64,000 nucleotides of DNA from Cordilura impudica (lineage: Eukaryota > Arthropoda > Insecta > Diptera > Scathophagidae): assembly GCA_963682025.1 (NCBI GenBank), contig OY821519.1:161965487-162029486 (forward strand), in the 5' to 3' direction. The notes under the pieces were generated by a model that was given only the letters and a program-made list of their open reading frames with translations, was not told the origin of the DNA and ran no database searches. Shown here piece by piece: positions 43,522-54,199 of this stretch (positions are counted from its first letter, which is position 1; each line of letters opens with the position of its first letter). Both the position numbers and the translations under genes were made by a program.

Positions 43522-46159
43522 TAATTTAAACGAATTCAAAATGCTTCACTTGAATGCTAATGGCATTTCAAACTTTTCTAAATTAAAACAATTTGAGATA
43601 CTAATTGAACGAGAAAATATTAAAGTAGCGTCTCTGAATGACACATTTTTTTCAGAAAATCATAGACCCTACTTTAAAAATTATTATTTATATAGAAGTG
43701 ATAGAACAGATGCAAGAGGAGGAGGAGTAGCTCTGTTAATTCATAAATCTGTCGCTCATAAAAACCTCTTTATATCAAACACCTCATCAATCGAAAACAT
43801 CTCAATTGAAGTTATTATAAATAATAGACCTATTGTTGTATCTTCGTTATATTCACCAAGATATACCCATAACTTCTGTGCTGATATCTTGAACCTAACA
43901 CCTTCCACCAAAGAATATATAGTTTTTGGTGACCTAAATGCCAAACATTGTTCATGGAATTGTCGTTCAAATAATACTGCAGGAATCGCACTCAACAACC
44001 TACAGCAATCAAGCAATTTTTTTATTCACTATCCTAATAGTCCAACCCTATTTCCCCATCAACACAATCGCGAAGCATCCACAGTCGATATTATTTTAAG
44101 TAACTCTGCTTTAAATATAGACGTAAAAACAATGGATTACGAAATACCATCAGACCATCGCCCCATTATATGTACACTTAAAAGGTCAATGGCCTTGCAG
44201 GTTGACCTCAATTATTATGATTATAGTGCAACCAACTGGAACATTTATATGAATTTTTTAGACAATAAAATCACGTTATATTCCGATATATACAATACCA
44301 AGGCAGTAATTGATCAGGAAATCCAAAAATTTATAAATGTAGTTTTCGAAGCAAGGGATGTGTCTACACCTAAAATAACTCAACAAAATAATTACACATT
44401 ACCAGAAAGTACTGTGAAATATATAAAACTAAGAAGAAGCTTTAAAAGAAAAAGCCAACGATCTTCAAATATAGCCGAGCAAACTTTTTATAATCAATGT
44501 ACTAAGTTTCTAAGTAACATGATTGATAAAAGTATTAATTCGGAGCGCAATAAGAAATGGTCTCAATTATTATCCAATTTAAAACCAGGTGATAAATCAT
44601 TTTGGAAAATAAGCAGGAAATTTCGAGGAAAAGGAAAAAATCAAATCGCTCACTTCAAAGTTGGAAATACAAAAATAATATCTGATAAGGACAAGGCTGA
44701 AGTCCTGGCAAATACATTTGTCCAAGCAAATAACCTCACTTCGAACTATAACCACTCGACAGATACACTAATAAATACAACAGTAAATAATTTTAAGAAG
44801 GAAAATCCCAGTTCTGAATCTGCAATTTATACATCTCTTGAAGAAGTAATGAATATTGTCTCATCAATAAAACCCTCAAAATCCCCTGGTTTTGACAATG
44901 TTCCGAACCTGCTCTTAAAGAAACTACCACTCAAAGCTCTAAAATTACTGGTTATAATACTTAACAGCTGCATCAAACTCAACTATTTCCCAAACCATTT
45001 CAAAAATGCTAAGGTTATAGCTGTCAATAAACCTAATAAGCCAAAAAATAACCCAAATAGCTATAGACCTATTAGTTTATTAAGTAACTTAGGTAAAATA
45101 TTTGAAAAAATACTACATTATCGTCTTAGTGAATTTGTAACGACCAATTCTATTGTTGCTAAAGAACAATTTGGATTTAAAAAAGGGCATAGCACTACTC
45201 ACCAAATAAACAGAATTAAAAATCAAATAATCAGCAATAAAAACAATAAACGTTCAACGGGTCTAATATTGTTGGATATCGAAAAAGCGTTTGACACCGT
45301 TTGGCATAATGGCCTAGTATTTAAACTTCTTGATGCAAATATACCAAAATATTTATGCAAAATTATTTCAGATTTCATTCACGGCAGAAGCTTTAAAGTT
45401 GCGATTAATAATGAAACATCATCTCCAAAAACCATCACCACAGGGTTACCTCAAGGATCAGTCTTGTCGCCATTGCTTTACTCGATATATACATCCGATT
45501 TCAAAGTTCCGAAGTATATGAAAGTAGCTTACTACGCAGATGATACTGCGTTAATTTCTTCAAACAAACTTACAAGTGCACTCCTGAAGAAAATGGAAAA
45601 GGGACATGTAAATTGCAGTAAATATTTTCACAAATGGAAAATCAAAATTAATCCAAACAAGACCCAAGCAATTATTTTTCCGTTCAACAAATCTCCCAAA
45701 AGACTGCCAAGACGTCATCTTCATATTGGAAATAATACCATAAGTGTACTTAATCATGTCAAATATCTCGGAGTTGTCCTGGACAAAAAGCTTACTTTTA
45801 AACAACATATTACGGCTACGTGTCAAAAAGCTATAAAATCATTTAAAGCATTATGGCCACTACTAAATAGAAGGTCATTTCTAAACCCCAAAAACAAAAA
45901 TCTACTCTTCAAAAGTGTTATAAGGCCGATATTAACATACGCGTGTCCTATTTGGAGTGACGCTGCCAACTGTCACCTAAAACGCTTACAAATTATACAA
46001 AACAAATGTCTTAAAATGATAAATAAAAAGCCCTGGAGGTATCCTACAAATCTTCTTCATGAAGAAACAGGTTATGAAAAAATTATCGATTTCATAACAA
46101 GGATTAATAACAATTACTTTGCCAAAATTGAAAATTCCTCTTACCCACTGATAAGATAG
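43508..46159 (+). CDS. Jockey-A3 ORF2 (endonuclease and reverse transcriptase)
   Basis: 883 open codons. Endonuclease (1-225): LHLNANGIS (Asn), YLYRSDRTDARGGGVALLI, FGDLNAKH near residue 142, SDHRPII near residue 215. RT: SPGFDNVPNLLLKKLP, NPNSYRPISLLSN, LLDIEKAFDTVWHNGL, TTGLPQGSVLSPLLYSIY and AYYADDTALIS (YADD at about 676-679), then a thumb with KYLGVVLDKKLTFKQH and no RNase H. Two differences from sibling copies: the endonuclease motif LNETFF is LNDTFF (residue 45), so the catalytic Glu is Asp, and the end is six residues shorter (PLIR instead of PLIRECREIT) after a small deletion. Whether it is active is open. Confidence 0.93.
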   Translation: MDYTNNLNEFKMLHLNANGISNFSKLKQFEILIERENIKVASLNDTFFSENHRPYFKNYYLYRSDRTDARGGGVALLIHKSVAHKNLFISNTSSIENISIEVIINNRPIVVSSLYSPRYTHNFCADILNLTPSTKEYIVFGDLNAKHCSWNCRSNNTAGIALNNLQQSSNFFIHYPNSPTLFPHQHNREASTVDIILSNSALNIDVKTMDYEIPSDHRPIICTLKRSMALQVDLNYYDYSATNWNIYMNFLDNKITLYSDIYNTKAVIDQEIQKFINVVFEARDVSTPKITQQNNYTLPESTVKYIKLRRSFKRKSQRSSNIAEQTFYNQCTKFLSNMIDKSINSERNKKWSQLLSNLKPGDKSFWKISRKFRGKGKNQIAHFKVGNTKIISDKDKAEVLANTFVQANNLTSNYNHSTDTLINTTVNNFKKENPSSESAIYTSLEEVMNIVSSIKPSKSPGFDNVPNLLLKKLPLKALKLLVIILNSCIKLNYFPNHFKNAKVIAVNKPNKPKNNPNSYRPISLLSNLGKIFEKILHYRLSEFVTTNSIVAKEQFGFKKGHSTTHQINRIKNQIISNKNNKRSTGLILLDIEKAFDTVWHNGLVFKLLDANIPKYLCKIISDFIHGRSFKVAINNETSSPKTITTGLPQGSVLSPLLYSIYTSDFKVPKYMKVAYYADDTALISSNKLTSALLKKMEKGHVNCSKYFHKWKIKINPNKTQAIIFPFNKSPKRLPRRHLHIGNNTISVLNHVKYLGVVLDKKLTFKQHITATCQKAIKSFKALWPLLNRRSFLNPKNKNLLFKSVIRPILTYACPIWSDAANCHLKRLQIIQNKCLKMINKKPWRYPTNLLHEETGYEKIIDFITRINNNYFAKIENSSYPLIR

Positions 46160-46480
46160 AGCAATAACGTAAAATTAAAAAGAAATCACCAAATTGAAAA
46201 TTATGTGCTTATAGAGGTCTATTATTTCTAATAAACCTCCTATAAGCACATAAATATTTTCAGATAGTATTTGAATTTATTAAATCATATAAAGGTTTTT
46301 TCCTCCCATTTTCCTTTAAAAACCATTAAAAAATAATATAAAAACTATTTAATATCTTTAGATCCTATGTATTATTTGTTGCAATATCTATATGTAAAGA
46401 TAAGATCTCATATGTAAATATCAAAATTTGTTAAAATATGTAAATAAAGGAAGAATATTTAATTGAAAAAAAAAAATTTC
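46160..46480 (+). other. Jockey-A3 3' UTR with stem-loop
   Basis: About 320 bases. A long hairpin (TTATGTGCTTATAGAGGT, 46,201-46,218, pairing with 46,235-46,253, one bulged base) is followed by CTCCCATTTTCC, several A-rich blocks and GTAAATAAAGGAAGAAT before the A-run. AATAAA at about 46,443 could be the polyadenylation signal. The hairpin is shared by A2, A4 and A5. Confidence 0.8.
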
Positions 46481-47031
46481 CACAACTAATATAAATGCCA
46501 TTTTTCTGAATCGGAAATATTCAACAAATCTGTAGTAAACAATAATATTTTAACAGTTTTCCGACTTAACCACAAGTTGGGTATGATTTCTTTCAGTCTA
46601 GGGTTGTCATAACCCACCGTGTCTATAATTTTAAAGGAGAAACTCGATGTATTGGAAAGAGTCATCTGCCCACTTTTTATTCATTTTGAAATTACAGAAG
46701 AAGAGAAGGCCGAATCAAAATTGAAATTTTTTGAGAAAACGGGATTTCCTGGTGTAATTGGCTGCGTGGATGAAACGCACATAAAGATTTCGGCTCCTAG
46801 TAAGGAAGAACAGGGAGCTTATTACAATTGAAAAGGATTTTTAATAAAGCAACCAAAATCGTCAACGTTTGTGCTGCCTTACACAATATTTGTATGGTAT
46901 ATCAAAGTTTGAGTGAAAGTTATGATACACTAATAAATAATTTTGAAGATAATTTTGAAACAGGCTCAGAAAATTTGCATAATAATGAAGCTGCAGCAAT
47001 AAGAGAACAAATAAAACATAGTTTTTTGTAA
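46481..47031 (+). pseudogene. Harbinger-3, right part: transposase C-terminal half
   Basis: Begins with the inverted arm (to about 46,580). From 46,619 it reads [47 protein letters not shown], the HARBI1 region around the first catalytic Asp. A stop at 46,829-46,831 follows. Then 46,828-47,031 holds the C-terminal VNVCAALHNICM region and an acidic tail. The segment with the second Asp and the Glu is deleted. Defective PIF/Harbinger transposase. Confidence 0.72.
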
Positions 47032-47454
47032 TTCAAAATCAATCTTTTAATATTCAATTCATTTTTTACATTTTCATTTTTTATATAAAGGTTCCTTAAA
47101 AACTAATTAAAACAAAACAAAAATTCAATAATAATAATAAATAAAAACTTAAGGCACAGCATATAAACAAAGCACAGGTTAAATAATGCTTTGCTTCTTA
47201 AGAACTTCTAACTCTCTTTTTTATTTCAATTTTTGTACACACACACGGAATTACGTATGGATCGTAAAATTGAATTTACATATGGAAAATACACATTGTA
47301 TAAACACACCTTTAGTAATTCACATATATTTAGTGGTGTTTCTATTCGTTCGGCATTTGTGTTTGTAGCTTGTATGTTTGAATGTACTAAGGAATTGTTT
47401 TTGGCTAAGTTAAACTCTGGTGAAAAATTGCAATCTAGTAAGTAGGTTGATCAT
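47032..47454. other. AT-rich region, nothing recognised
   Basis: Two short plus-strand ORFs occur (47,186-47,368 and 47,233-47,445) but show no family motif and overlap each other. Probably the 3' end of Harbinger-3 and its flank. I see no terminal repeat here that pairs with the region near 41,700. Confidence 0.35.
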
Positions 47455-47890
47455 TTACTGGCAAAGAAATTGGCAATACTTTTTGATTCTGTGATAATGC
47501 CATTGACAGTTTGTATTGCATTTACGGCTTAAGATCATATTGACTTTTTGACATAATAGGGATAACGGAGAGTCTCTAGATATGGTTTCGGTTAAGTTTT
47601 CAAAGCTAATAAATAGCCTTTGCTTTTTTACATTCCAGTCTAAAATTTGCATTCACTTTTTTTGTATAAAATGAGATTTTCTAGGGTGTTTTTTAAATCT
47701 TTGCCACCGTTTGGTTCTATCTGCTCGAAGTTGGGTTAACGCTATATTCCACCAGGGAAAGGAACGTTTTGGTGTAGGTGAAGTTTGTGGTATATGGTGA
47801 TTAGCAGCAGATCTTATAGCTTTTGACAATATTGCATTGGTTTTGTTAATATTACCTGATCGAATCTTGTCATTTAGTATATTATCAACT
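47455..47890 (-). pseudogene. I-minus fragment: ORF2 linker after the endonuclease
   Basis: Minus strand. NDKIRSGNINKTNAILSKAIRSA (about 47,880-47,810) is followed by PKRSFPWWNIALTQLRADRTKRWQRFKK (about 47,770-47,690), the PWWN linker motif between endonuclease and RT in I-clade and related ORF2 proteins. It continues with a broken frame (47,652-47,455). It directly adjoins the truncated 3' end of Jockey-C at about 47,892. Confidence 0.6.
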
Positions 47891-47891
47891 T

Positions 47892-48450
47892 AAAAATTTT
47901 GTAAAGAGCACGGCCGCAATTAATTGCCTTATTACAAATATATTCAATGTGCTGTTTAAATGATAATTTTTTATCTAAATTCTAGACTATCTTCCATTTT
48001 CTTAATTATTGCGTTTGACACCTTACCGGTACAAATGAGAGCACTATCGTCTGCGTAAAAGGCTACTTCTTGATTCCTGCGAACGGATATATCAGAAGTG
48101 TATATCGAATATAGTGTAGGTGATAAAACAGACCCTTGTGGCAGGCCCGCGGAAATTTGTCTATCACTAGATTCCATGTTATCTATAGATACAACATATG
48201 AGCGTTGATCTAAAAAACTCTTTATTATCTTTTGTAAGTACGTTGGATAATTAAAGGAATTTAGTTTAAATACCAGGCCAGCATGCCATATTGAATCAAA
48301 GGCTTTTTCAATATCAAGAAAAATAACCCCTGTACTTTTACGGTTTTTTATGTTCATTTCAAGAAAATTAACGACTCTTTTTATTTGATGCACAGTAGAG
48401 TGTTCCTTGCGGAATCCAAATTGTTGAGGGTTAATAATATTCAATTTCAA
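47892..48450 (-). pseudogene. Jockey-C ORF2, RT palm part
   Basis: QQFGFRKEHSTVHQIKRVVNFL, VIFLDIEKAFDSIWHAGL, SAGLPQGSVLSPTLYSIY and AFYADDSALI (catalytic YADD present), then a deletion after KKMEDSLE and a short thumb piece (DKKLSFKQHIEYICNKAI). The upstream half of this ORF is at 56,978-58,605, separated by A4. Confidence 0.8.
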
Positions 48451-48661
48451 TTAAATATTCTTCCTTTATTTACATATTTTAACAAATTTTGATATTTACA
48501 TATGAGATCTTATCTTTACTTATAGATATTGCAACACAAATAATACATAGCAGCTAGAGATATTAAATAGTTTTTATATTATTTTTAATGATTTTTAAAG
48601 GAAAATGGGAGGAAAAAACCTTTATATGATTTAATAAATTCAAATACTATCTGAAAAATAT

Positions 48662-48714
48662 TTATGTGCTTATAGGAGGTTTATTTGAAATAATAGACCT
48701 CTATAAGCATATAA
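48662..48714 (-). repeat. 3' UTR stem-loop of copy A4
   Basis: Arms 48,697-48,714 and 48,662-48,680. In element orientation the 5' arm reads TTATATGCTTATAGAGGT and the 3' arm ACCTCCTATAAGCACATAA. One pair that is A-T in A2 and A5 and G-C in A3 is a mismatch (A/C) here. Confidence 0.8.
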
Positions 48715-48742
48715 TTTTCAATTTGGTGATTTCTTTTTAATT

Positions 48743-49897
48743 TTACGTTATTTCTCTACATTCTCTTATCAGTGGGTAAGAGGAATTTTCAATTTTGGTA
48801 AAGTAATTGTTATTAATCCTTGTTATGAAATCGATAATTTTTTCATAACCTGTTTCTTCATGAAGAAGATTTGTAGGATACCTCCAGGGCTTTTTATTTA
48901 TCATTTTAAGACATCTGTTTTGTATAATTTGTAAGCGTTTTAGGTGGCAGTTGGCAGCGTCACTCCAAATACGACACGCGTATGTTAATATCGGCCTTAT
49001 AACACTTTTGAAGAGTAGATTTTTGTTTTTGGGGTTTAGAAATGATCTTCTGTTTAGTAGTGGCCATAATGCTTTAAATGATTTTATAGCTTTTTGATAC
49101 GTAGCCATAATATGTTGTTTAAATGTAAGCTTTTTGTCCAAGACAACTCCGAGATATGTGACCTCGTTAAGTACATTTATGGTATTATTTCCAATAAGAA
49201 GATGACGTCTTGGCAGTCTTTTGGGAGATTTGTTGAATGGAAAAATTATTGCTTGGGTCTTGTTTGGATTAATTTTGATTTTCCATTTGTGAAAATATTT
49301 ACTGCAATTTACAAGTCCCTTTTCCATTTTCTTCAGGAGTGCGCTTGTAAGTTTGTTTGAAGAAATTAACGCAGTATCATCTGCGTAATAAGCAATTTTC
49401 ATATATTTCGGGACTTTAAAATCGGTTGTATATATCGAGTAAAGCAATGGCGACAAGACAGATCCTTGAGGTAACCCTGTGGTAATGGTTTTTGGAGATG
49501 ATGTTTCATTATTAATCGCAACTTTAAACTTTCTGCCGTGAATGAAATCTGAAATAAGTTTGCATAAATATTTTGGTATATTTGCATCAAGAAGTTTAAA
49601 TAGTAGGCCATTATGCCAAACGGTGTCAAACGCTTTTTCAATATCTAACAATATTAGACCCGTTGAACGTTTATTGTTTTTATTTGTGATTATTTGATTT
49701 TTGATTCTGTTTATTTGGTGCGTAGTGCTATGCCCTTTTTTAAATCCAAATTGTTCTTTGGCAACAATAGAATTGGTCGTTACAAATTCACTAAGACGAG
49801 AATGTAGTATTTTTTCAAATATTTTACCAAAGTTACTTAATAGACTAATAGGTCTGTAGCTGTTTGGGTTATTTTTTGGCTTATTAGGTTTGTTTAT
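48743..49897 (-). pseudogene. Jockey-A4 ORF2, RT part
   Basis: Open from 49,897 to the stop at 48,743. Contains LLDIEKAFDTVWHNGLLFKLL, TTGLPQGSVLSPLLYSIY, AYYADDTALIS and the complete C-terminus PLIRECREIT. Its upstream portion lies at 54,200-55,633 across A5. Only the A5 insertion interrupts this half, so the RT region was intact when A5 landed. Confidence 0.85.
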
Positions 49898-49909
49898 GGC
49901 TATAACCTT
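49898..49909. repeat. Target-site duplication of A5, left copy
   Basis: GGCTATAACCTT here and at 54,188-54,199, perfect over 12 bases, directly next to the CAGTTCG start and the 3' end of A5. It lies within A4 ORF2. Confidence 0.95.
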
Positions 49910-50086
49910 CAGTTCGAATCTAACTCTCTTTACGAACGGTTGTGTAAAAAATCAAAGCGCTTAGAGTACAACTATTTAAAATTAAAAACAAGTGTTTATT
50001 TTTGTTTTTACAATTGCCTATTCTTGATCTCATTTGAACTCACGTGGTAGACAATCCAGCTTTAAAACAGGAATAAAAATTTTGCG

Positions 50087-51250
50087 ATGGCCCGAGGGGC
50101 CAAATCTTCATCAAAAAGAAAGCTTGTGAATAAGAAGTTTGCAAAACTTCCTCCGGGTTTTGTTAACCCGAACATGGCGTCAACTTCAAGCAACAGATTT
50201 AGCCTGCTTGCTGGCCTCAACGATATGGACGTAACTCCCGTATCAAATATTAACGATGTTAAGGAACACAAACCTCCACCCATTGTTGTAGAAGCTAACG
50301 CTTCATTTACAGAAATACAAAAGCTGCTTGGTAAGGATTGCATTTTCAAACGTACTTCAATTGGTACCAAAATTTTTGCTCCTAGTAATAAAATGTACGA
50401 ATGCTACAAGCAAATACTTAAAGAGAATAAGATGGAGTTTCATTCTTATGGCTCCAAAGAAAATAGGTTATACACCACCTTTTTACACGGTTTACCCCGC
50501 ATAAGCTCTGAGGAAATCTCCAAGGAGCTAAAAAACTACAACCTTTCCCCCTCTTCCGTAACTGAAATAACCACCAAATTCAGTTCAAACAATAATGCAG
50601 TTTATAAAGTTCAATTTGTTCGTAAAAATTTTAATCCAACTGCTTTAAAAAATGTACGAACAATTTCTAATATTATAATTTCTTGGAAAAAATATAAATC
50701 GAAATCCAAGAACAAACCAACTCAATGCTGGAACTGCTTGATGTATGGCCATGGCGGTGAACATTGCCATCGAAGTGCTGCATGTATGATATGTGCAGAA
50801 CAACATCATACAAGTGTGTGTCCGTTTAACACAAATGAAAAAAGACCAGCTGTTTTTACATGCTTTAATTGCAAAAAACAAGGAAAAGAGAGAACTGATC
50901 ACTCTGCAAACGATATCAACTGTCCGTTACGTTCTCTCTATTTGGAAACTAGAACAAGAGTTACTTCTAAAAGTCCGAATAAAAGTAGACAACAAAATAA
51001 CTCATTTCAATTTAATGTGGGAGATTTTCCTAACTTAAGAAACAACAACACAAATTGTAACAATAACATCAACAATAACAGCAAAGCTACATATGCTAAC
51101 CAGCTGAAAACAAACAACGATTTATTTAGCATTGATGAGCTTTTTGATATTTTCACTACAGCTATGGATGATTTGCATAGGTGCACTTCAAAAGTACAAC
51201 AAATCAAAGTTGTAATGTCAATGGTAAAATACGCCCATGGATTATACTAA
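50087..51250 (+). CDS. Jockey-A5 gag (ORF1)
   Basis: 387 open codons with the same architecture as the A3 gag: basic N-terminus, RRM-like centre, three Cys/His clusters (CWNCLMYGHGGEHC first), an Asn-rich stretch and the ELFDIFTT end. It differs by small indels near the N-terminus (KLVNKKFAKLPPGFVNP) and in the Asn-rich part. The stop overlaps the ORF2 ATG at 51,237 by 14 bases. Confidence 0.92.
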   Translation: MARGAKSSSKRKLVNKKFAKLPPGFVNPNMASTSSNRFSLLAGLNDMDVTPVSNINDVKEHKPPPIVVEANASFTEIQKLLGKDCIFKRTSIGTKIFAPSNKMYECYKQILKENKMEFHSYGSKENRLYTTFLHGLPRISSEEISKELKNYNLSPSSVTEITTKFSSNNNAVYKVQFVRKNFNPTALKNVRTISNIIISWKKYKSKSKNKPTQCWNCLMYGHGGEHCHRSAACMICAEQHHTSVCPFNTNEKRPAVFTCFNCKKQGKERTDHSANDINCPLRSLYLETRTRVTSKSPNKSRQQNNSFQFNVGDFPNLRNNNTNCNNNINNNSKATYANQLKTNNDLFSIDELFDIFTTAMDDLHRCTSKVQQIKVVMSMVKYAHGLY

Positions 51251-53888
51251 TAATTTAAACGAATTCAAAATGCTTCACTTGAATGCTAATGGCATTTCAA
51301 ACTTTTCTAAATTAAAACAATTTGAGATACTAATTGAACGAGAACATATTAAAATAGCGTCTTTGAATGAAACATTTTTTTCAGAAAATCATAGACCCTA
51401 TATTAAAAATTATTATTTATATAGAAGTGACAGAACAGATGCAAGAGGAGGAGGAGTAGCTCTGTTAATTCATAAATCTGTCGCTCATAAAAACCTCTTT
51501 ATATCAAACACTTCATCAATCGAAAACATCTCAATTGAAGTTACTATAAATAATAGACCTATTGTTGTATCTTCATTATATTCACCAAGATATACTCATA
51601 ACTTCTGTGCTGATATCTTGAACCTAACACCTTCCACCAAAGAATACATAGTTTTTGGTGACCTAAATGCCAAACATTGCTCTTGGAATTGCCGTTCCAA
51701 TAATACTGCAGGAATCGCACTGAACAATCTACAGCAATCAAGCAATTTTTTTATACACTATCCTAATAGTCCAACCCTATTCCCCCATCAACACAATCGC
51801 GAAGCATCTACAGTCGATATTATTTTAAGCAATACCGCTTTGAATATAGACGTAAAGACAATGGATTACGAAATACCATCAGACCATCGCCCCATTATGT
51901 GTACACTTAAAAGGTCAGTGGCCTCGCAGGTTGACCTCAACTATTATGATTATAGTGCAACCAACTGGAACATTTATATGAATTTTTTAGAAAATTAAAT
52001 CACGTTAAATTCGGTAATAATTGATCAGGAAATACAAAAATTTATAAATGTAGTTTTTGAAGCAAGGGATGCGTCTACACCTAAAATAACTCAACAAAAT
52101 AATTTCACATTACCAGAAAGTACTGTGAAATATATTAAACTAAGACGAAGCTTTAAAAGAAAAAGCCAACGATCTTCAAATATAGCCGAGCAAACTTTTT
52201 ATAATCAATGTACTAAGTTTCTAAGTAACATGATTGATAAAGGTATTAATTCGGAACGCAATAAGAAATGGTGTCAATTATTATCCAATTTAAAACCAGG
52301 TGATAAATCATTTTGGAGAATAAGCAGGAACTTGCGAGGAAAAGGAAAAAATCAAATCTCTCACCTTGAGGTTGGAAATACAAGGATAACATCTGATAAG
52401 GACAAGGCTAAAGTCCTGGCAAATACATTTGTCAAAGCAAATAACCTCACTTCGAATTACAACCACTCAGCGGATATAGTAATAAATACAACAGTAAATA
52501 ATTTTAAGAAGGAAAATCCCAGTTCTGAGTCAACAATTTATACATCTCTAGAAGAAGTAATGAATATTGTCTCATCAATAAAACCCTCAAAATCTCCTGG
52601 TTTTGACAATGTTCCCAACCTGCTCTTAAAGAAACTACCACTCAAAGCTCTAAAATTACTGGTTATAATATTTAACAGCTGCATCAAACTCAACTATTTC
52701 CCAAACCATTTCAAAAACGCTAAGGTTATAGCTATCAACAAACCTAGTAAGCCAAAAAATAACCCAAATAGCTATAGACCTATTAGTTTATTAAGTAACT
52801 TAGGTAAAATATTTGAAAAAATACTACATTCTCGTCTTAGTGAATTTGTAACGACCAATTCTATTGTTGCTAAAGAACAATTTGGATTTAAAAAAGGGCA
52901 TAGCACTACTCACCAAATAAACAGAATTAAAAATCAAATAATCACAAATAAAAACAATAAACGTTCAACGGGTCTAATATTGTTAGATATTGAAAAAGCG
53001 TTTGACACCGTTTGGCATAATGGCCTAGTATTTAAACTTCTTGATGCAAATATACCAAAATATTTATGCAAACTTATTTCAGATTTCATTCACGGCAGAA
53101 GCTTTAAAGTTGCGATTAATAATGAAACATCATCTCCAAAAACCATTACCACAGGGTTACCTCAAGGATCAGTCTTGTCGCCATTGCTTTACTCGATATA
53201 TACATCCGATTTCAAAGTTCCGAAATATATGAAAGTTGCTTACTACGCAGATGATACTGCGTTAATTTCTTCAAACAAACTTACAAGTGCACTCCTGAAG
53301 AAAATGGAAAAGGGACTTGTTAATTGCAGTAAATATTTTCACAAATGGAAAATCAAAACTAATCCAAACAAGACCCAAGCAATTATTTTTCCGTTCAACA
53401 AATCTCCCAAAAGACTGCCAAGACGTCATCTTCATATGGGAAATAATACCATAAATGTACTTAATCATGTCAAATATCTCGGAGTTGTCTTGGACAAAAA
53501 GCTTACTTTTAAACAACATATTATGGCTACGTGTCAAAAAGCTATAAAATTATTTAAAGCATTATGGCCACTACTAAATAGAAGGTCATTTCTAAACCCC
53601 AAAAACAAAAATCTACTCTTCAAAAGTGTTATAAGGCCGATATTAACATACGCGTGTCCTATTTGGAGTGACGCTGCCAACTGTCACCTAAAACGCTTAC
53701 AAATTATACAAAACAAATGTCTTAAAATGATAAATAAAAAGCCCTGGAGGTATCCTACAAATCTTCTTCATGAAGAAACAGGTTATGAAAAAATTATCGA
53801 TTTCATAACAAGGATTAACAATAATTACTTTGCCAAAATTGAAAATTCCTCTTACCCATTGATAAGAGAATGTAGAGAAATAACGTAA
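51237..53888 (+). pseudogene. Jockey-A5 ORF2, one linker lesion
   Basis: Endonuclease frame 51,237-51,998, with LNETFF and SDHRPIM intact, ends at a TAA in the linker. There, a deletion relative to A3 removes most of the ITLYSDIYNT stretch (about 51,998-52,015). The frame 52,125-53,888 then carries the linker, RT with AYYADDTALIS and the full C-terminus ECREIT. Apart from this lesion no other break is seen. Confidence 0.9.
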
Positions 53889-53916
53889 AATTAAAAAGAA
53901 ATCACCAAATTGAAAA

Positions 53917-53969
53917 TTATATGCTTATAGAGGTCTATTATTTCTAATAAACCTTCTATAAGCATATAA
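53917..53969 (+). repeat. 3' UTR stem-loop of copy A5
   Basis: TTATATGCTTATAGAGGT (53,917-53,934) pairs with ACCTTCTATAAGCATATAA (53,951-53,969) with one bulged base. Loop of about 16 bases. Confidence 0.85.
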
Positions 53970-54199
53970 ATATTTTCAGATAGTATTTGAATTTATTAAA
54001 TCATATAAAGGTTTTTTTCCTCCCATTTTCCTTTAAAAATCATTAAAAAATAAAATAAAAACTATTTAATGTCTTTAGATCCTATATATTATTTGTGGCA
54101 ATATCTATATAAAGATAAGATCTCATATGTAAATATCAAATTTGTTAAAATATGTAAATAAAGGAAGAATGTATAATTGAAAATTTGGCTATAACCTTA

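Larger units (their letters stand above)
42166..46480 (+). mobile_element. Jockey-A copy A3, full length with both ORFs open
   Basis: Starts CAGTTCGAATCTAATTC at 42,166 and ends in an A-run near 46,466-46,480. The target sequence TTTCCACAACTAATA occurs at both ends (about 42,148-42,162 and 46,481-46,495), a 15-bp duplication; the left copy is followed by four extra bases (ATAG) before the element. It contains a 177-bp 5' UTR, gag, ORF2 and a 3' UTR with the family hairpin (46,201-46,253). Best-preserved copy in the window. Confidence 0.93.
49910..54187 (+). mobile_element. Jockey-A copy A5, full length, nested in A4
   Basis: Plus strand, 4.28 kb. Starts CAGTTCGAATCTAACTC and ends AATGTATAATTGAAAATTT. 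Bordered by a perfect 12-bp duplication. Gag is open; ORF2 is interrupted once. Because A4 is itself a young copy, A5 is the most recent insertion that can be ordered in this window. Confidence 0.95.

Noticed and set aside
45560..45826. Minus-strand ORF repeated in every Jockey-A copy (also 39,065, 49,094, 53,271)
   Set aside because: Repeats only because the underlying RT coding is conserved; antisense shadow without an independent signal.
47186..47445. Two overlapping short plus-strand ORFs
   Set aside because: No recognisable domain, overlapping frames and AT-rich composition; kept only as an unexplained spacer.
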